From positions 310,001 through 374,000 of the forward strand of contig JARKIF010000015.1 of NCBI GenBank assembly GCA_029378245.1: a stretch of 64,000 nt of DNA, given 5' to 3'. The translations under genes and the position numbers were made by a program. The stretch is from Roridomyces roridus (lineage: Eukaryota; Basidiomycota; Agaricomycetes; Agaricales; Mycenaceae). This document shows positions 11,477 to 22,363 of the stretch, in pieces; within the stretch, counting starts at the first letter, position 1; each line of letters starts with the position of its first letter. The notes below the pieces were generated by a model. The model did not search any database. It had not been told where the DNA came from and worked only from the letters and a program-made list of their open reading frames with translations.

Positions 11477-13355
11477 ATGTCGTTCCCCACCACGCTCGAG
11501 CTCTCATCTTGCGGGACGCTGCCACTGGTCAGCGCCGGCGTGCTGGTCTACCTCTGCGTCGTCCGAGCCCTCCGACGGGGTCGATTCAACGCCGTGCATA
11601 AACGATACGCGGCAAAGTGGGAGGCCAAGACGCGTACGGTGGATGAAGCGCAGGAGATTATGAAGGTGCGTCCTTGTCCCACTTCCGCCAGTACCGAGGT
11701 TGATTCATCAAGTTGGGGACCACATACGATATGCCGTTTTTGCTCGAATACGCCCTGTCTTTTGCACTGTTCAAGACGTATGCGATCGTAAGTCTCCAAG
11801 CCACAAGCCTCACCTGAGGAACGGGGGCTCAATCTGTTGAATCCTAGCCCACGATATCCAAATTGCTGTACGATACCAGACAGCTCGGATCCGATGAGAA
11901 CGTTGCCCGCCGTTTCGCCGATGTAAGCCATGCCTCCGATCCGAGGCTCTTGCGCTGACTCTGCGCGATTCGTAGACCGGATTGCTCATTTGTGCGCCTT
12001 CCTTAGTCTCATGCTCGCAGCATTGAGTTTAAATCAAGCAACGTGGATGGCCTGCCCACTCTCCGGTCAGGCCCTAGGGAAGGAATCTGAAAACGATCCT
12101 CGCGCCTCGCTGGCGCTTGCCCGCGTCAATTGGCTGCATTCTAAATACAATATCGTGGGTCCTCAGAGTTCCTCTTCGATAATTGACAAAAATGAATGGG
12201 TTCTAGTCGAACGGGGATTACCTTTACACCCTCGCATTATTCATCTTGGAGCCAATCGTGCGTCTATTTCCTCAGTCCTATCCCGCTTCGGAGTCGTGAT
12301 CCGTCACTAGACGTGGGCGAAGCGCTACGGATGGCGGGAGCTTTCTCCTTTGGAGCAATATGTAAGTCGGGATTCACTGATTCAGTTTGTTTTGAACCCT
12401 CATAGACTCTTATCTAGGCGACCTTCATATTCTGGGCCGAGGTGGGAAGGAAGATGAACATCAAAGACATCCCGGAATCTCTCGAAGACCTCATGGCTTG
12501 GACCGAGGTGCGCGTCCCTGATCTGCATGTTGTCCCCACTCAAACAGAGATATGAAAGGCGTACGAGAAAGAGTTCATGGTCCCCGCACAGACGAACCAC
12601 GACGTCGCACGGTGCACCACTGGCGAGCTCTTATTTACGGTACCGCATGCATTCGGTCTGCGCCGTTTCCTCGAGGGTTTCAGCAGGGCCCTCCTCGAAG
12701 ACCGCGTTCGTATCGCCATGATGTGAGATTATCGTTCCCTCAACTAATACAATTTCAACTTGAACTGAATGCTGTTTCATTCAAACAGGGAGCCCGAGGC
12801 ACCGCGCTACGCTACCTCGATCGTCCCATTCCTCTTGAACCTCTCCGCATTCATCCAGAAACATCTTCTCCTCCCGCGCTCGAGGCCTAGTGATCTCATT
12901 CAGGTCGACTTACCCAAGGCGTCCCCGATAGCACCGCGCATGTTTCCCACCAAGTGCGATTCGAGTCTTTGAATTGTGTGTCTCATCGACCTTTCTTGGA
13001 TAGGTTCGTATCGAAGCCTTGGTACAAACCCCGCCGCCGGGGCCTGGGCTCGCTGCTGGACCGGGCGTTCGTGTGGATTGGGTGGCATAGCGATGTGCCG
13101 GGGCCGGAGTATCGCTCTGATGGGTATAGGATTCATGAATTGGTGCGTCGGGCTCACTCATCTCATGCATCCAAGCTGAAATTTGATTTAGGGTCCGCTT
13201 CGTTATGAAAAAGGTTCCAAATTGAATCCCCTCTTCTCTTTCGTGTGGTTGTTGATTTATTTGCAGAGGGGCACGAGAAAGTGTTCAGCATGGCTGCTCA
13301 AATGCAGGGATGTCCCGTTGCGGATGCTTGGAAGGCGGAGAAGAAGGAGAAGTAG
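11477..13355 (+). CDS. MpaB / rubber oxygenase-like (DUF2236) membrane protein
   Basis: Probable ER-bound oxygenase of the MpaB/latex-clearing-protein family; characterised members are haem proteins that cleave isoprenoid carbon-carbon double bonds, as MpaB does in mycophenolate synthesis. The start ATG is at 11477 and the stop at 13355, in roughly eight exons. After an N-terminal membrane helix (TLPLVSAGVLVYLCVVRAL) comes TYDMPFLLEYALSFALFKTYAIPTIS, then the family signature RVNWLHSKYNI spliced to SNGDYLYTLALFILEP (the conserved His and the N-x-x-Y-T-L block), then FTVPHAFGLRRFLEGFSRALLEDRVRIAM and a C-terminal segment ending DAWKAEKKEK. The catalytic-domain hallmarks are intact. The substrate is unknown. 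The adjacent P450 in the same orientation fits a two-step oxidation, but that is inference. Confidence 0.82.
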
Positions 13356-14022
13356 AACCGACAGCCGAGTCCGCCATATACATAATACATACATACATAC
13401 TTGAATCCTAAATCGTTTGCCGGTATCATGGTCATACATACCCGTCTGCGTGAAATTCTTGCATCCTAGCGTACTCGTCCTCCATCCAGCGGAGTCCCAA
13501 ATTCCAATAACTTGACATCTAGGTTGAATCCCGGTCTTCCTTGACTGTCAAGCTGGAACAGATTCGAACCTGCAGGCTTGCATTCGATATGTGGACCAAC
13601 TCCGATTATTTAATTAGTTGGGCATGCGCAGCCGTTCGACTCGGCCTTTGACCACTGGCTGGGGATGGTTCATGTTTTTGAAGATACGAAGCAAGTAGAA
13701 GACACGGAGACGTTTCATGTCAGTTTTGAGCTTGGTATGATGTGAAGAACATCCGGATCCAGTCCGCCGTCTCGGGAGGGCACTTGAGGATACAGTGCGC
13801 ATGATAGACCGGTGACCGTCTGTCTATGAGACTATGATATGTCTATCGACATATCATAGACAGGATGGTTACGAACCTATGCGCATGACAACACATACCT
13901 ACAATTCTCGTTGCCGCGCAATCGTCAAAGGCTCGACGTAGCAAATTGAAAGGATCCGAACGAGTGGAAGAGAAAAAAGAAATCGCATCCTATCGTGACG
14001 GCGTACAAGTAACTAAACCCCC
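13356..14022. other. Convergent 3' intergenic region
   Basis: Between the 3' ends of the MpaB-like gene and the peptide transporter. It holds a short ATAC microsatellite near 13385-13401, a tRNA B-box-like motif on the minus strand near 13560-13575 (GGTTCGAATC) and a perfect 12-bp hairpin at 13832-13859. No gene seen. Confidence 0.55.
13832..13859. repeat. Perfect 12-bp inverted repeat (hairpin)
   Basis: CTATGATATGTC, loop TATC, GACATATCATAG. It lies between two convergent 3' ends. Confidence 0.85.
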
Positions 14023-16210
14023 TCAAGCGGGAGACACAATCATCGGTTGCCCCGCCAAATGCCCCTCTGGCAAATTATTCAACTTGTCCTCCTCCTTATC
14101 CAAGTTATGCACATGCAGCCAGAACAGACCACCCGCAATCAACGCCAACACCGCCATACTACCATAATTCCACACCAACAACGGGTCCGTCGACAGCGCG
14201 ACGAACGCCTCACCCAATGCGGAAGCGATAGCTGACATGAAGAGGAATAGAGCCATGACGAGCGAACGCATGTTCTTGGGGGCTTTGGTGAAGGCGTATT
14301 CGAGACCGGTGATGGAGGCCATGATTTCGGAGAATGCGAGGAGGACGTAGGCGCCGGTTTGGATCCAGATGTTGAGAGAGGAGACAACGGTGTTGCCTTC
14401 ACCATCGAGGCAGGTCGCGACGCGGTCGCCGCAAGCGTTGGTCTGAGGAGGGCGTCAGTTCGTGGGAATGCCGGGGGAGAGACAACAAACACACCTTGTA
14501 AATGTAATGTTGAACGACGGCCGCCCAGATCATCGCCGCCGCGCCAAAGAAGAAGCCCGCGCAGATCCTTTTGAGAGCGGTAAAGTTCCAGCCCCAGCGC
14601 TGGAGAGCGGGGTAGAGGATCTGGTCGGTGATGGGGATGAAGATGATGAGCGCGAAGGGGTCGAGGTTGGAGATGACGTCGTTGGGGACGCTGTGCGTCG
14701 TCATCGTCGCTGCCTGCGAGACCAAGTTGTTGTTGAGCTGGTTGTACGTGAGCCCTGCGCGGTTGTCAGTTGTTGGAAAAAGTAAACTCGTCAAAAAGAC
14801 GCACAGTAAATGGGGTACCAGCAGAATACCCAGCACGCGCTCAGACCACGCTTGAGCTCGTCGACCCACAGATCGTCAAAGGTCATCCACGCAGGCCGCT
14901 CGCCCTGGACCCGACTCGGCTTGGCAGCCTCCCAGAAATCGGCGCTGCCAATGTTGCGAACGGTGGTGACGGGGTTCCACGACCACTTGCCCTTGGCTGC
15001 ATAGCCGAACGCGTGCAGAGCCAGGGCGAGGACGGAGCCAGTGGGTGGCGAGCGGATGTACCGCTTACGCGCGGCGAGGAGGACTAGCGGGCAGAAGAGG
15101 AAGACGATCGTGGGAAGGGTGTACGAGAGCCAGAACCCGACGTACTGGACACGACGTCAGTACTTATCGACAAAGGGAATAACGAGTCAACGCACCTTCT
15201 CGGCGTAGGCCATGGAAATCTGCCCAGCGAGCGCACCGATGTTGATGAACAAGTAAAAGTACATGTACACCCGCGAGACGGTCATGGCCGGGTCGACGAT
15301 GACCCGCTCACCGGATCGCGTCGTGCTGATGAACAGCTTGGTGCGGCGATATTGTTCAGCGACGAGAGGGGAGATGTTGGCCTTGAAGAGACCGGTACCG
15401 AATCCCATGATGATCTCGGCGAGGACAAAGACACCAAGCGCCGACTGGCTGTGCTCGATGACGCCGGGGACGGCAGAGATAACGAGGATGATGTGCCCGA
15501 CCAGTGCGATGGCGACGGCAATGCAGACGGTGTTGAAACGACCGAGATGAGCATCGGCGATGTAAGCGCCCAAGAGGGGAGTGACGTAGCACCAGAACTA
15601 GAGAGAGAGAAAAGAAACCCAAAAAGCGTAAGTCGATTTGAATTGGTGGAGAAGTTGGTGACTCGCCTGGTAAAAAGTGCCGAGACCGGTGGAGGTCTGC
15701 TGCCCCCTGCCGAGGGCACCCGATTGGCCGTCGGCGCCGCCAGCACCCGTGTGTGAACCCGCTGGAAGACGTTGTTGGAGGAAGTTGGTCTAGAGGAACG
15801 ATGAGCTGGCGTCGAGGAGTAGAAAGTGTGTTACGCACGAAGACAACGCTGGAGCCGTAGAACTAGTTTCGTGAGCGACCAAAGACAACATAATGAGGGT
15901 AAGGACACACCGAGAACCGCTCTGCTGCTTCGACGGAGGCGATCACTGTGGCAGCCTTCAGTCAACGCACGGATGCATGCACGAGTCGACACTCACAGTA
16001 GGCATTCCAAGGGAGAGCGTCAGACACCCTCCTCAGCGTTGCAATCTCCTCCTCGGTGGGGAACTCCAAGCCATCGTGGATACCGTCGGGCTCGAAGTGC
16101 TCCACTGAGGACTCCGCGTCGTGTTTTTCGTCGAGGTGCTTCTCGCTGGTGTGCTTGAGAACCTCGCTCTCCGCCATGATAGCGTCGATGTCAGTCTGTA
16201 GTCCGGCCAT
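14023..16210 (-). CDS. PTR2: POT-family di/tripeptide transporter (PTR2-like)
   Basis: Proton-coupled oligopeptide transporter at the plasma membrane. ATG at 16210, stop at 14023, with several short introns; about 590 residues spliced. The N-terminus is hydrophilic and acidic, followed by ERFSFYG (the first-helix ExxERFxYYG-type motif), then GAYIADAHLGRF (the conserved helix 2-3 loop), FGTGLFKANISPLVAEQ (PTR2 signature region), INIGALAG, and C-terminal helices with SEIMASITGLEYAFTKAPKNMRSLVMALF, typical of fungal POTs. The family's functional motifs are present. One intron (15598-15666) has a GC donor. It is convergent with the MpaB-like gene. Nitrogen-regulated expression is known for fungal PTR2 genes, but no regulatory site was identified here. 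Confidence 0.9.
15598..15666 (-). other. GC-AG intron in the peptide transporter gene
   Basis: The only splice that keeps GLGTFYQ joined to FWCYVTPLLGAYIAD uses donor CAG|GCGAGT and acceptor CTCTAG, a 69-nt GC-AG intron. Confidence 0.7.
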
Positions 16211-17952
16211 GGAGGGTCAAAGGCGGAGGAGAAGGGCGCGCGGGAAGAGCGGACAGCAAAAAAAGAAGCGTCGAGGAGCACGCGGTTATAAGTTGTGCAT
16301 CGCGTGCCTGGTAGATAGGAAATTCCCACTCTTGCTCCATGTGGCGGCTCCGCTCACCATGTGCAGCGCGGTAACGTAGTTTCCCTCGATGGCCTCCAGT
16401 GCCCCTTCTTGACAATGCATCTCTGGCCCCACATGAGTCTAGACGTGGCTTACTATGGCCCTCCTTGAGGCGCACATATAGTAAGTTCAGAGGCTCTATT
16501 GCAACCGTACTCGACAGGTCCATGCGAGCAATCTTGAACTAAAATAGCTTTTTGATGCCAAGCCGTCGTCATTTTGCTGGCTCCACCGAATGCTGATAGG
16601 GACTGAAAGATTGGAGTATGTTGGTGGACTGTGGTGCATTTGAGCATTCGTTTCTACCAGTGCGACTTCATTTGTCTGCCGGTTTGGTTCAGCACCGCGA
16701 AAACTCGGCTGTAAAAATCCCGCAATTTCAAACGTCGATCCGGTCGGGGTGGCAGTGAACATTCGGACTCAAATGCCTCCCTAATTTGACAACGTGAATC
16801 CGACTTTGTCTTTCGAGCTTTGGATTCTTTTCAACGACTTGCCAGGCAACACTGTCTGCGGGAGCGCAACAGATCACACCACCGGCGCTGCCCAGGTCTA
16901 TATCAGTCTATATCAACTGACACGAAACGATCCGGTGAGCCGAAGGTATCTATTTTTATTTTTAGATGTGGCGGGACCCCGCTTTTTGAATTTTCCGCCA
17001 GGCTCTGGATTCTTCTCAGTGTGGCTCAGATTCATTTCCAAAAGTCCCAGATTTGAAGTCTACATGAAGGGAATCGGAACACGGGCCAGTCCGTTGACAG
17101 TGCGGGATTTTTTCTTGCTAAATCGCGGGCAACAACGGTGAACGGCCCGGGCACGGCTGCAATCGGTTACTCAACTTCAATTGAAATGCACACGCGGATC
17201 TTTGACAGATTGATCGGTTTCCGTGATGTCCGGCGACGTGATTTGATTCCGTGATTTGGTGCATCTGTAAGGCAAAATCGGTGGATAAGTACGTGCATGA
17301 TACAACAGATTTCAATTTTCAACCGTGGTCGTATCTCACAACAGACATGTGCAGAGTGATTCCGACTTCCCGTGCCGATGTCCGACAGTACTCAGCGTAA
17401 ATATTTATCTGATCAATTCGCACCACATCCCTCGAGGTTCAAACTGGGCTCAGGTCAACTCGTCTGGGCTACGTAGACAAATCGGGCGGCTTTACTGGCG
17501 TTTGATCAACTACACTTCGATCCCCAAGATGTGATTCAACCGTGGTTGCCTTTTACAAGTACCACATACCGAGCGCAAGTGGCCAGGTCCAGATTCTCAC
17601 TCAGAGCCCGAATCAAGCAGGAATACCGCAGACACCAGATGCCGGCGGCCGCACACCGGCATCGGCGAACCTATGCTTTGGTTCAACTCCTCGACTCCCG
17701 CGCTCGACAACTGGCCGGCTTCCGTCGTGACGCAGACTACTTGAGTATCGGTAGCCACAAGCAATATTATAGGCCGACCATTCAACAATCAGGTAAAAGA
17801 AAAACATCATCTTCAAACGAATCCTCCGCTCCTGTCGAGTTTACGCAAAAGCTACGCCAACTCGTCGCCAATTTAATTAACACAGGGGAAGGCAGACCCC
17901 ACTTTAGTAGTAAACCAGCGTCAATCCGTGAGTTTGCATAAATCCGAGAGAC
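16211..17952. other. Intergenic, no recognised gene
   Basis: The first part is the promoter of the peptide transporter; a TATAAC-like box lies on the minus strand near 16286-16292. The remainder has open frames without recognisable domains. A short inverted pair (AAAATCCCGCA near 16714 and its complement near 17100) could be decayed element ends but is too weak to call. Confidence 0.4.
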
Positions 17953-18299
17953 TCACAAGGTGGAGATTGGGTGGATGCCGCTGGTGTGCAGGGTGCAGCA
18001 GCCAGTTTCGCCGGGGAGACAGCACACCGTGTTGTATGCACCTTGTGTTTGATGTCAGTGACATTATATAATTGAGGGATGTGAAGGACCACGTACAAGT
18101 AGGGAACTCAACCGGCGACGAGTATCAGGAATCGATGGTCAGAGGGAATGGAATGAACTTACGCCGGGGCCACCTAAGCAGGTCGACTAAGTCAGTCTGG
18201 TGCAGGTTATAGAGACATCCAAATACAGTCTATAGCCAAGGCTCCCTGGGTGAAGAGGAAGGTGGCCAGGAGAGTAAAGGAGAAGACCTTGCTGAACAT
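17953..18299 (-). CDS. Candidate small secreted cysteine-rich protein
   Basis: The minus-strand ATG at 18299 opens a strong signal peptide (MFSKVFSFTLLATFLFTQG then ALA). One or two short introns then lead to a last exon with TVCCLPGETGCCTLHT and a stop at 17953. The mature peptide would be only about 35-45 residues with two CC pairs. A TATA-like TATAAG lies at 18349-18354, about 50 nt upstream, which supports a real gene. The middle exon is ambiguous because two acceptors are possible and only one keeps the frame. I do not recognise the family; the pattern is too short for a hydrophobin. Moderate to low confidence until transcripts are seen. Confidence 0.45.
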
Positions 18300-18348
18300 T
18301 GTCGGTATCGGTGTGGGTTGAATTTTTTGTAGCGGTGAACTGGCAGTA

Positions 18349-18354
18349 CTTATA
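18349..18354 (-). promoter_or_regulatory. TATA-like box of the small secreted protein gene
   Basis: TATAAG on the minus strand, about 50 nt before the ATG at 18299. Confidence 0.4.
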
Positions 18355-19994
18355 CTTTTCGAACGCCAGCAAAAAATAGACCAAATACAGTATCATACAT
18401 ATGTGTTCGGGGCTGCGCAATGAGTGGAACTGTCCTATGTCGGACGGGGCAAGGACGGCTGGTGAAATTCTCAAACACCCGCGCATCCCGGCTGAAATTT
18501 GAAAATATCGATTCAATAGTACCAGTACATCACATCCCCTTAGCCTACGGGCGTCATCCCGCTGAAGGCCATAGTGTGAACTGTACATGGCGCTTCCCGT
18601 CGCCGCAAATGAATGCATGAATTTGAAATGTCCGGTTCAGCGCTCAGCTTCCGTCATCCCGCAATAATACTTGGAAATTCATTCCAACCGATAGAAAGGA
18701 GTCTCCCGAGCGGGGATCGGAGTGCCCGGTGCTGCATCCCGCGATTCAGATGCAACTTTTCCCGCAGGCCGCGGCTTGCAGGGTGAAGTACTTCATACGA
18801 ATAAACTTTGCCTAAACAATGCACCTCTCACTGGTAAATCATGTTTGCATAAGCGGTGATTGGTTCAAGCAAGGCGGAGACCTGCGATTGTTTCCGCCGC
18901 CGAACCTGGTAAGACCCACATTACATCTTCAAACATGTCCTCCGATACTCCACTAGTACTGGGTCCCAATATGACGACGAGGGCACGACGATAGCGTTTC
19001 CATCTCCGAACAGGCCTCAAACGAGATAAACGTTTGAAAAAGTTCGATTTGAAGAACGCAAGACAAACATATGAGGGAAGTCATAATTACTGGTGCTTCT
19101 TCGACGTGGTGTTGTCGGGCGCTCGGTGGGCTGCACAAACAGTGAAACTGTATATCGACTTGCTGACGGAGTCATATACCATTGTCAGGAGATCGATTGC
19201 GAGCGAGGACGTATCGATCGGGGTTTGAATTTAGTTTTTGGGAGCGCGAATGGGAGAGAGGAACACGGTCATCACTTTCGTGGGAGTCGAACAACGGCCG
19301 ACAGCCGACGGCATCAGAGGTTTGTGGATGGCGCTCAGTCGTAGGGATCACAGAGAGAAACCAGTCAGCATGGAATGATGAGAAAAGGATAGGGAATGTG
19401 ACACACAAAAATGGGAGGAGGCCGAGGTCCCCGCACGCCCGGCTGGCAACCCTGGCTTCCCGACGCAACATGGGTTCCCGCGCGCGACTGGGTGGGTGGG
19501 CATATCTCCAAACCCATGTTGGTCACTGGAAACGAAATGCACGATTAGTAGACAATGTGCAGTTAATCATAAGCAGTCAAAAGGGAAGGGGGGTGGGGAA
19601 AAGAAAGCCACCGAGGGCTGCGACATCCAAGAGGAGAGCTGTGAGGTGGCAGGAAGCAAGAGGCAACGTCACGTTGGTGTCATCGCTGATCCGCAAACGC
19701 GCTTTTACGGCACCTTCGTGCCTCGGACACCGTAAAGCTTTGATTTGGACACTACCTCGACGTACCGAGGCCTGACCTAGCGTGATTTCCAATGATGATT
19801 CCGTTCTTAAAACCACCCACTTTCAAAACCGTTGTCTGCTCAGGTGCCGATAGCTTCACACAATTGTCACATGAATGATTGAATTATTCGGAGACAGAGA
19901 ACAGTTGGATGGCAAGAAGAGTGAAGAGACCTGGGGAAGATATCAGATGTACTCGAAAGCAACGATAACATAAGACCGAACGCCGCGGGATATC
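18355..19994. other. Intergenic, no recognised gene
   Basis: A frame of about 200 codons on the plus strand (19182-19775) is open but compositionally uninformative. I see no domain, signal or splice structure and do not call it. Confidence 0.4.
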
Positions 19995-21630
19995 TCAGAA
20001 AGTTTTGTTCGAAACTTGCATCCAAGCCCTGTGCATCGCCCACGCTCGGGCATCGGCCGACGAATCCGGCTGTGTAGCCTCGAGTTTGGACATCTTGGGG
20101 AAAATTAAGCACAGAAAATGAGCCACGCGCCGCCATTCTCTTTTCTTTGTACCGATCGACGAATAAGCAACGTCGAGTGATGTGAGTGTATCCTGAGAGA
20201 CTCGAAGCTGCTTTCCCTCCGACGCGAGTTTCGATTTCGCGGCAGTGGCATCAAATAGGAGGGAAAGCTCTCGAAGCAGAGGACAGTGTTCGGCAAAGGC
20301 GTATAGACCTTCGAGCGTCATACGAGGTGCGATGCACTGAGCCATATCGCAAGGGAACTCTAGCACCTCGATGCGCGGCCACGCACGGGCCATGTCCAGC
20401 GCCACAACGTCGTCCAAGTCGACGGCGATGCGATGTGCGAGCGACACATGGACGAGGTTCCGGAAGCAAAAAAGCTGCCTCAGATCGTCACCCGAAACGG
20501 CGTGGAGGTCTATTTGAGTGTGGTTTATTTGCTGCGCGTGCCATGCCTCGTCCACGGCAATCTCCTGGAGAAGGCTGTGTGTGCAGCTGGATGCGAGCGC
20601 AGCGTAGAGCTCCTGGAAGACCTGTTTTGTAGGAGAGGTAGCCCAGCTGCGCGAGGAAAGACGGAACTCGACCAACGATCTTCCCATTTGCTCGAGGAGG
20701 TTCGGCGCTGCCTCTATGGACTCGCATTCAAAGATCCTGAGCGCAGGAAAACAAGGAAGATCTTTGGGGCGTGGAGAGAGTCGAGGTGGCGTGTTGGACA
20801 TCAGCCAGAGGTAACGAAGCCGTGGGAGGCGAGAGAGGTGCTCAAATGCCTTTAAGTCCAGGTTCCATACGATAAGGGTTTCGAGATCGTGTAATGCGCC
20901 GACGAAGGGTGAAGTGAAAGAGTTGGGGGCAGCGCCGCTGACGTCGACGTTTTTCAACCCGGGCAATTCCCTTGAGAGTGTTTCAAGTATCGTGAAGTTG
21001 GCAGCGTAGTTCGAGTGGATATGGAGACGCGTGATGCCCGGTGACAAAAAGAGGCGGACGTGGTGAAAGAGTTGGGAATCCTTGGAGGCCCAGTCGATGA
21101 TCTCGAGTCTGGGGAAGACGGCACCGTTGGGAAATTTAGTGGCAAGGATGTCATAAACAACCGATGTCTCGCTGTGCACGTGACGATCCTTGAAAGATCT
21201 GACGCGGCGTGCATAGAAAGCGAAGCGACCCCAGTCAGAAGCCCTCACAATGCGCCGGGGACTCTGACAGCTACATTTAGTAAAACTGAACAAGGGTAAG
21301 ACGGCGATCACTCACAATTCCCAGTGACATGTTCTCCTCTCTGGAATTGGCGTCGCTGACGTCGACTCCCCGCGGAACCTGGATTGTGATATCCCAAAGA
21401 TCGCTCGGCATGGTACGGAGTAGATGAAGAATGGTGCCCTGAAAGCTCCACAGGGCATCCAGCGAGGGCTCCGACAAGGTCGTGCACGTTCTGGCGAGAT
21501 TGGAGAGGTCGCAAGAGCCACGCGGATACTGCTGAACGGGAAGTCCATCACACCAATCAGAGGGGCCGGGTCGGGAGATTTGAGCGCATATGCATCGCGC
21601 TATCTCGTCTATTTGAAGTGCGTGGTGCAT
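19995..21630 (-). CDS. F-box/LRR-like protein
   Basis: Belongs to the large basidiomycete class of F-box proteins with weak leucine-rich repeats, likely substrate receptors of SCF ubiquitin ligases or their derivatives. ATG at 21630 (MHHALQIDEIARCICAQI). One phase-0 intron starts at the GTGAGT donor after MSLGI and ends at TGTCAG before SPRRIVRASDWGRF. About 530 residues. The N-terminal segment has the pattern common in these proteins (LSNLARTCTTLSEPSLDALWSF), an F-box-like helix region. The rest alternates Leu-rich units such as FPRLEIIDW, LPGLKNVDVSG, LHDLETLIVWNLDL and LPRLRYLWLMSN. No catalytic residues are expected. Such genes are lineage-expanded and fast evolving, so the target is unknown. 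Confidence 0.75.
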
Positions 21631-22363
21631 TTGGGTCGCTGGAAGGCAGAAAGAAGGTATCGCCACTGGATCAGAGATCTCGCGCTTTATGGAGGGTCAA
21701 GGATCCCGGAGGATGTCAGATACGCACAAAGACTTCACGACGAGGCTTTGGCGCGTAAATATGGCTGGATGGGGCGTGACGACCGACGAAGGAAAGGGAA
21801 GAAAGGAAGCAGGCTGTGCTGACCAATCACGGAGTGTTTGGGATCATTGATGTGAATCGGTGATCCGGCGATCAAGGGGTTTGCGTGGGGTTGCAACTGT
21901 CCGAGCTTTTTATTTTATTTTTATTTTTTAGCTTTGTGACAAGAGGAGGGTTCTTCTATAGGCTATCCGAAGCAAGCAAGCAAAAAGAAACTCCGCTGCG
22001 ATCCCTGCAATCGCGAGATCATGTCCATTGTCGGCGACTGTCTGATGTCACTGTTGCCATCTATGGACATTGGAGGAATTCGAAGTTGGAACATCCGGCA
22101 TTTCTGCAACACCTGGAATAGCTGGTCCGTCCTGCTCTTTTTCGTTTGTGTTCACTCCCAAAACTCGACGAAAACTGGATATTTCCCAGGGGCACCAATT
22201 TTAGCCATGTACCAGGCCCGTATCCAATTACGCTAGTATCATCAGATCATGGCCCGGCCATCACAGGAATCTGAGCATACGCATGCCGCATCCGGCCATA
22301 GCACTCTTCTGTTTGCGTTACCCAGGGAGCAAATCAGCAAATTCCCTGGCCCACCAGGCATAA
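21631..22363. other. Intergenic, no recognised gene
   Basis: Promoter side of the F-box-like gene and 3' flank of the Zn2Cys6 gene. Nothing else recognised. Confidence 0.45.

Noticed and set aside
13555..13630. Possible tRNA gene with GGTTCGAATC T-arm on the minus strand
   Set aside because: No acceptor or anticodon stem can be folded around the motif.
16713..17118. Possible TIR element bounded by AAAATCCCGCA words
   Set aside because: Only about 10 bp of inverted match, no target duplication and no repeated interior.
17531..17941. 136-codon plus-strand frame
   Set aside because: No domain or signal, no ATG support seen, and it abuts the 3' end of a better supported minus-strand gene.
19182..19775. 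197-codon plus-strand frame
   Set aside because: No ATG at its start, no domain, signal or intron pattern; composition looks like non-coding sequence.
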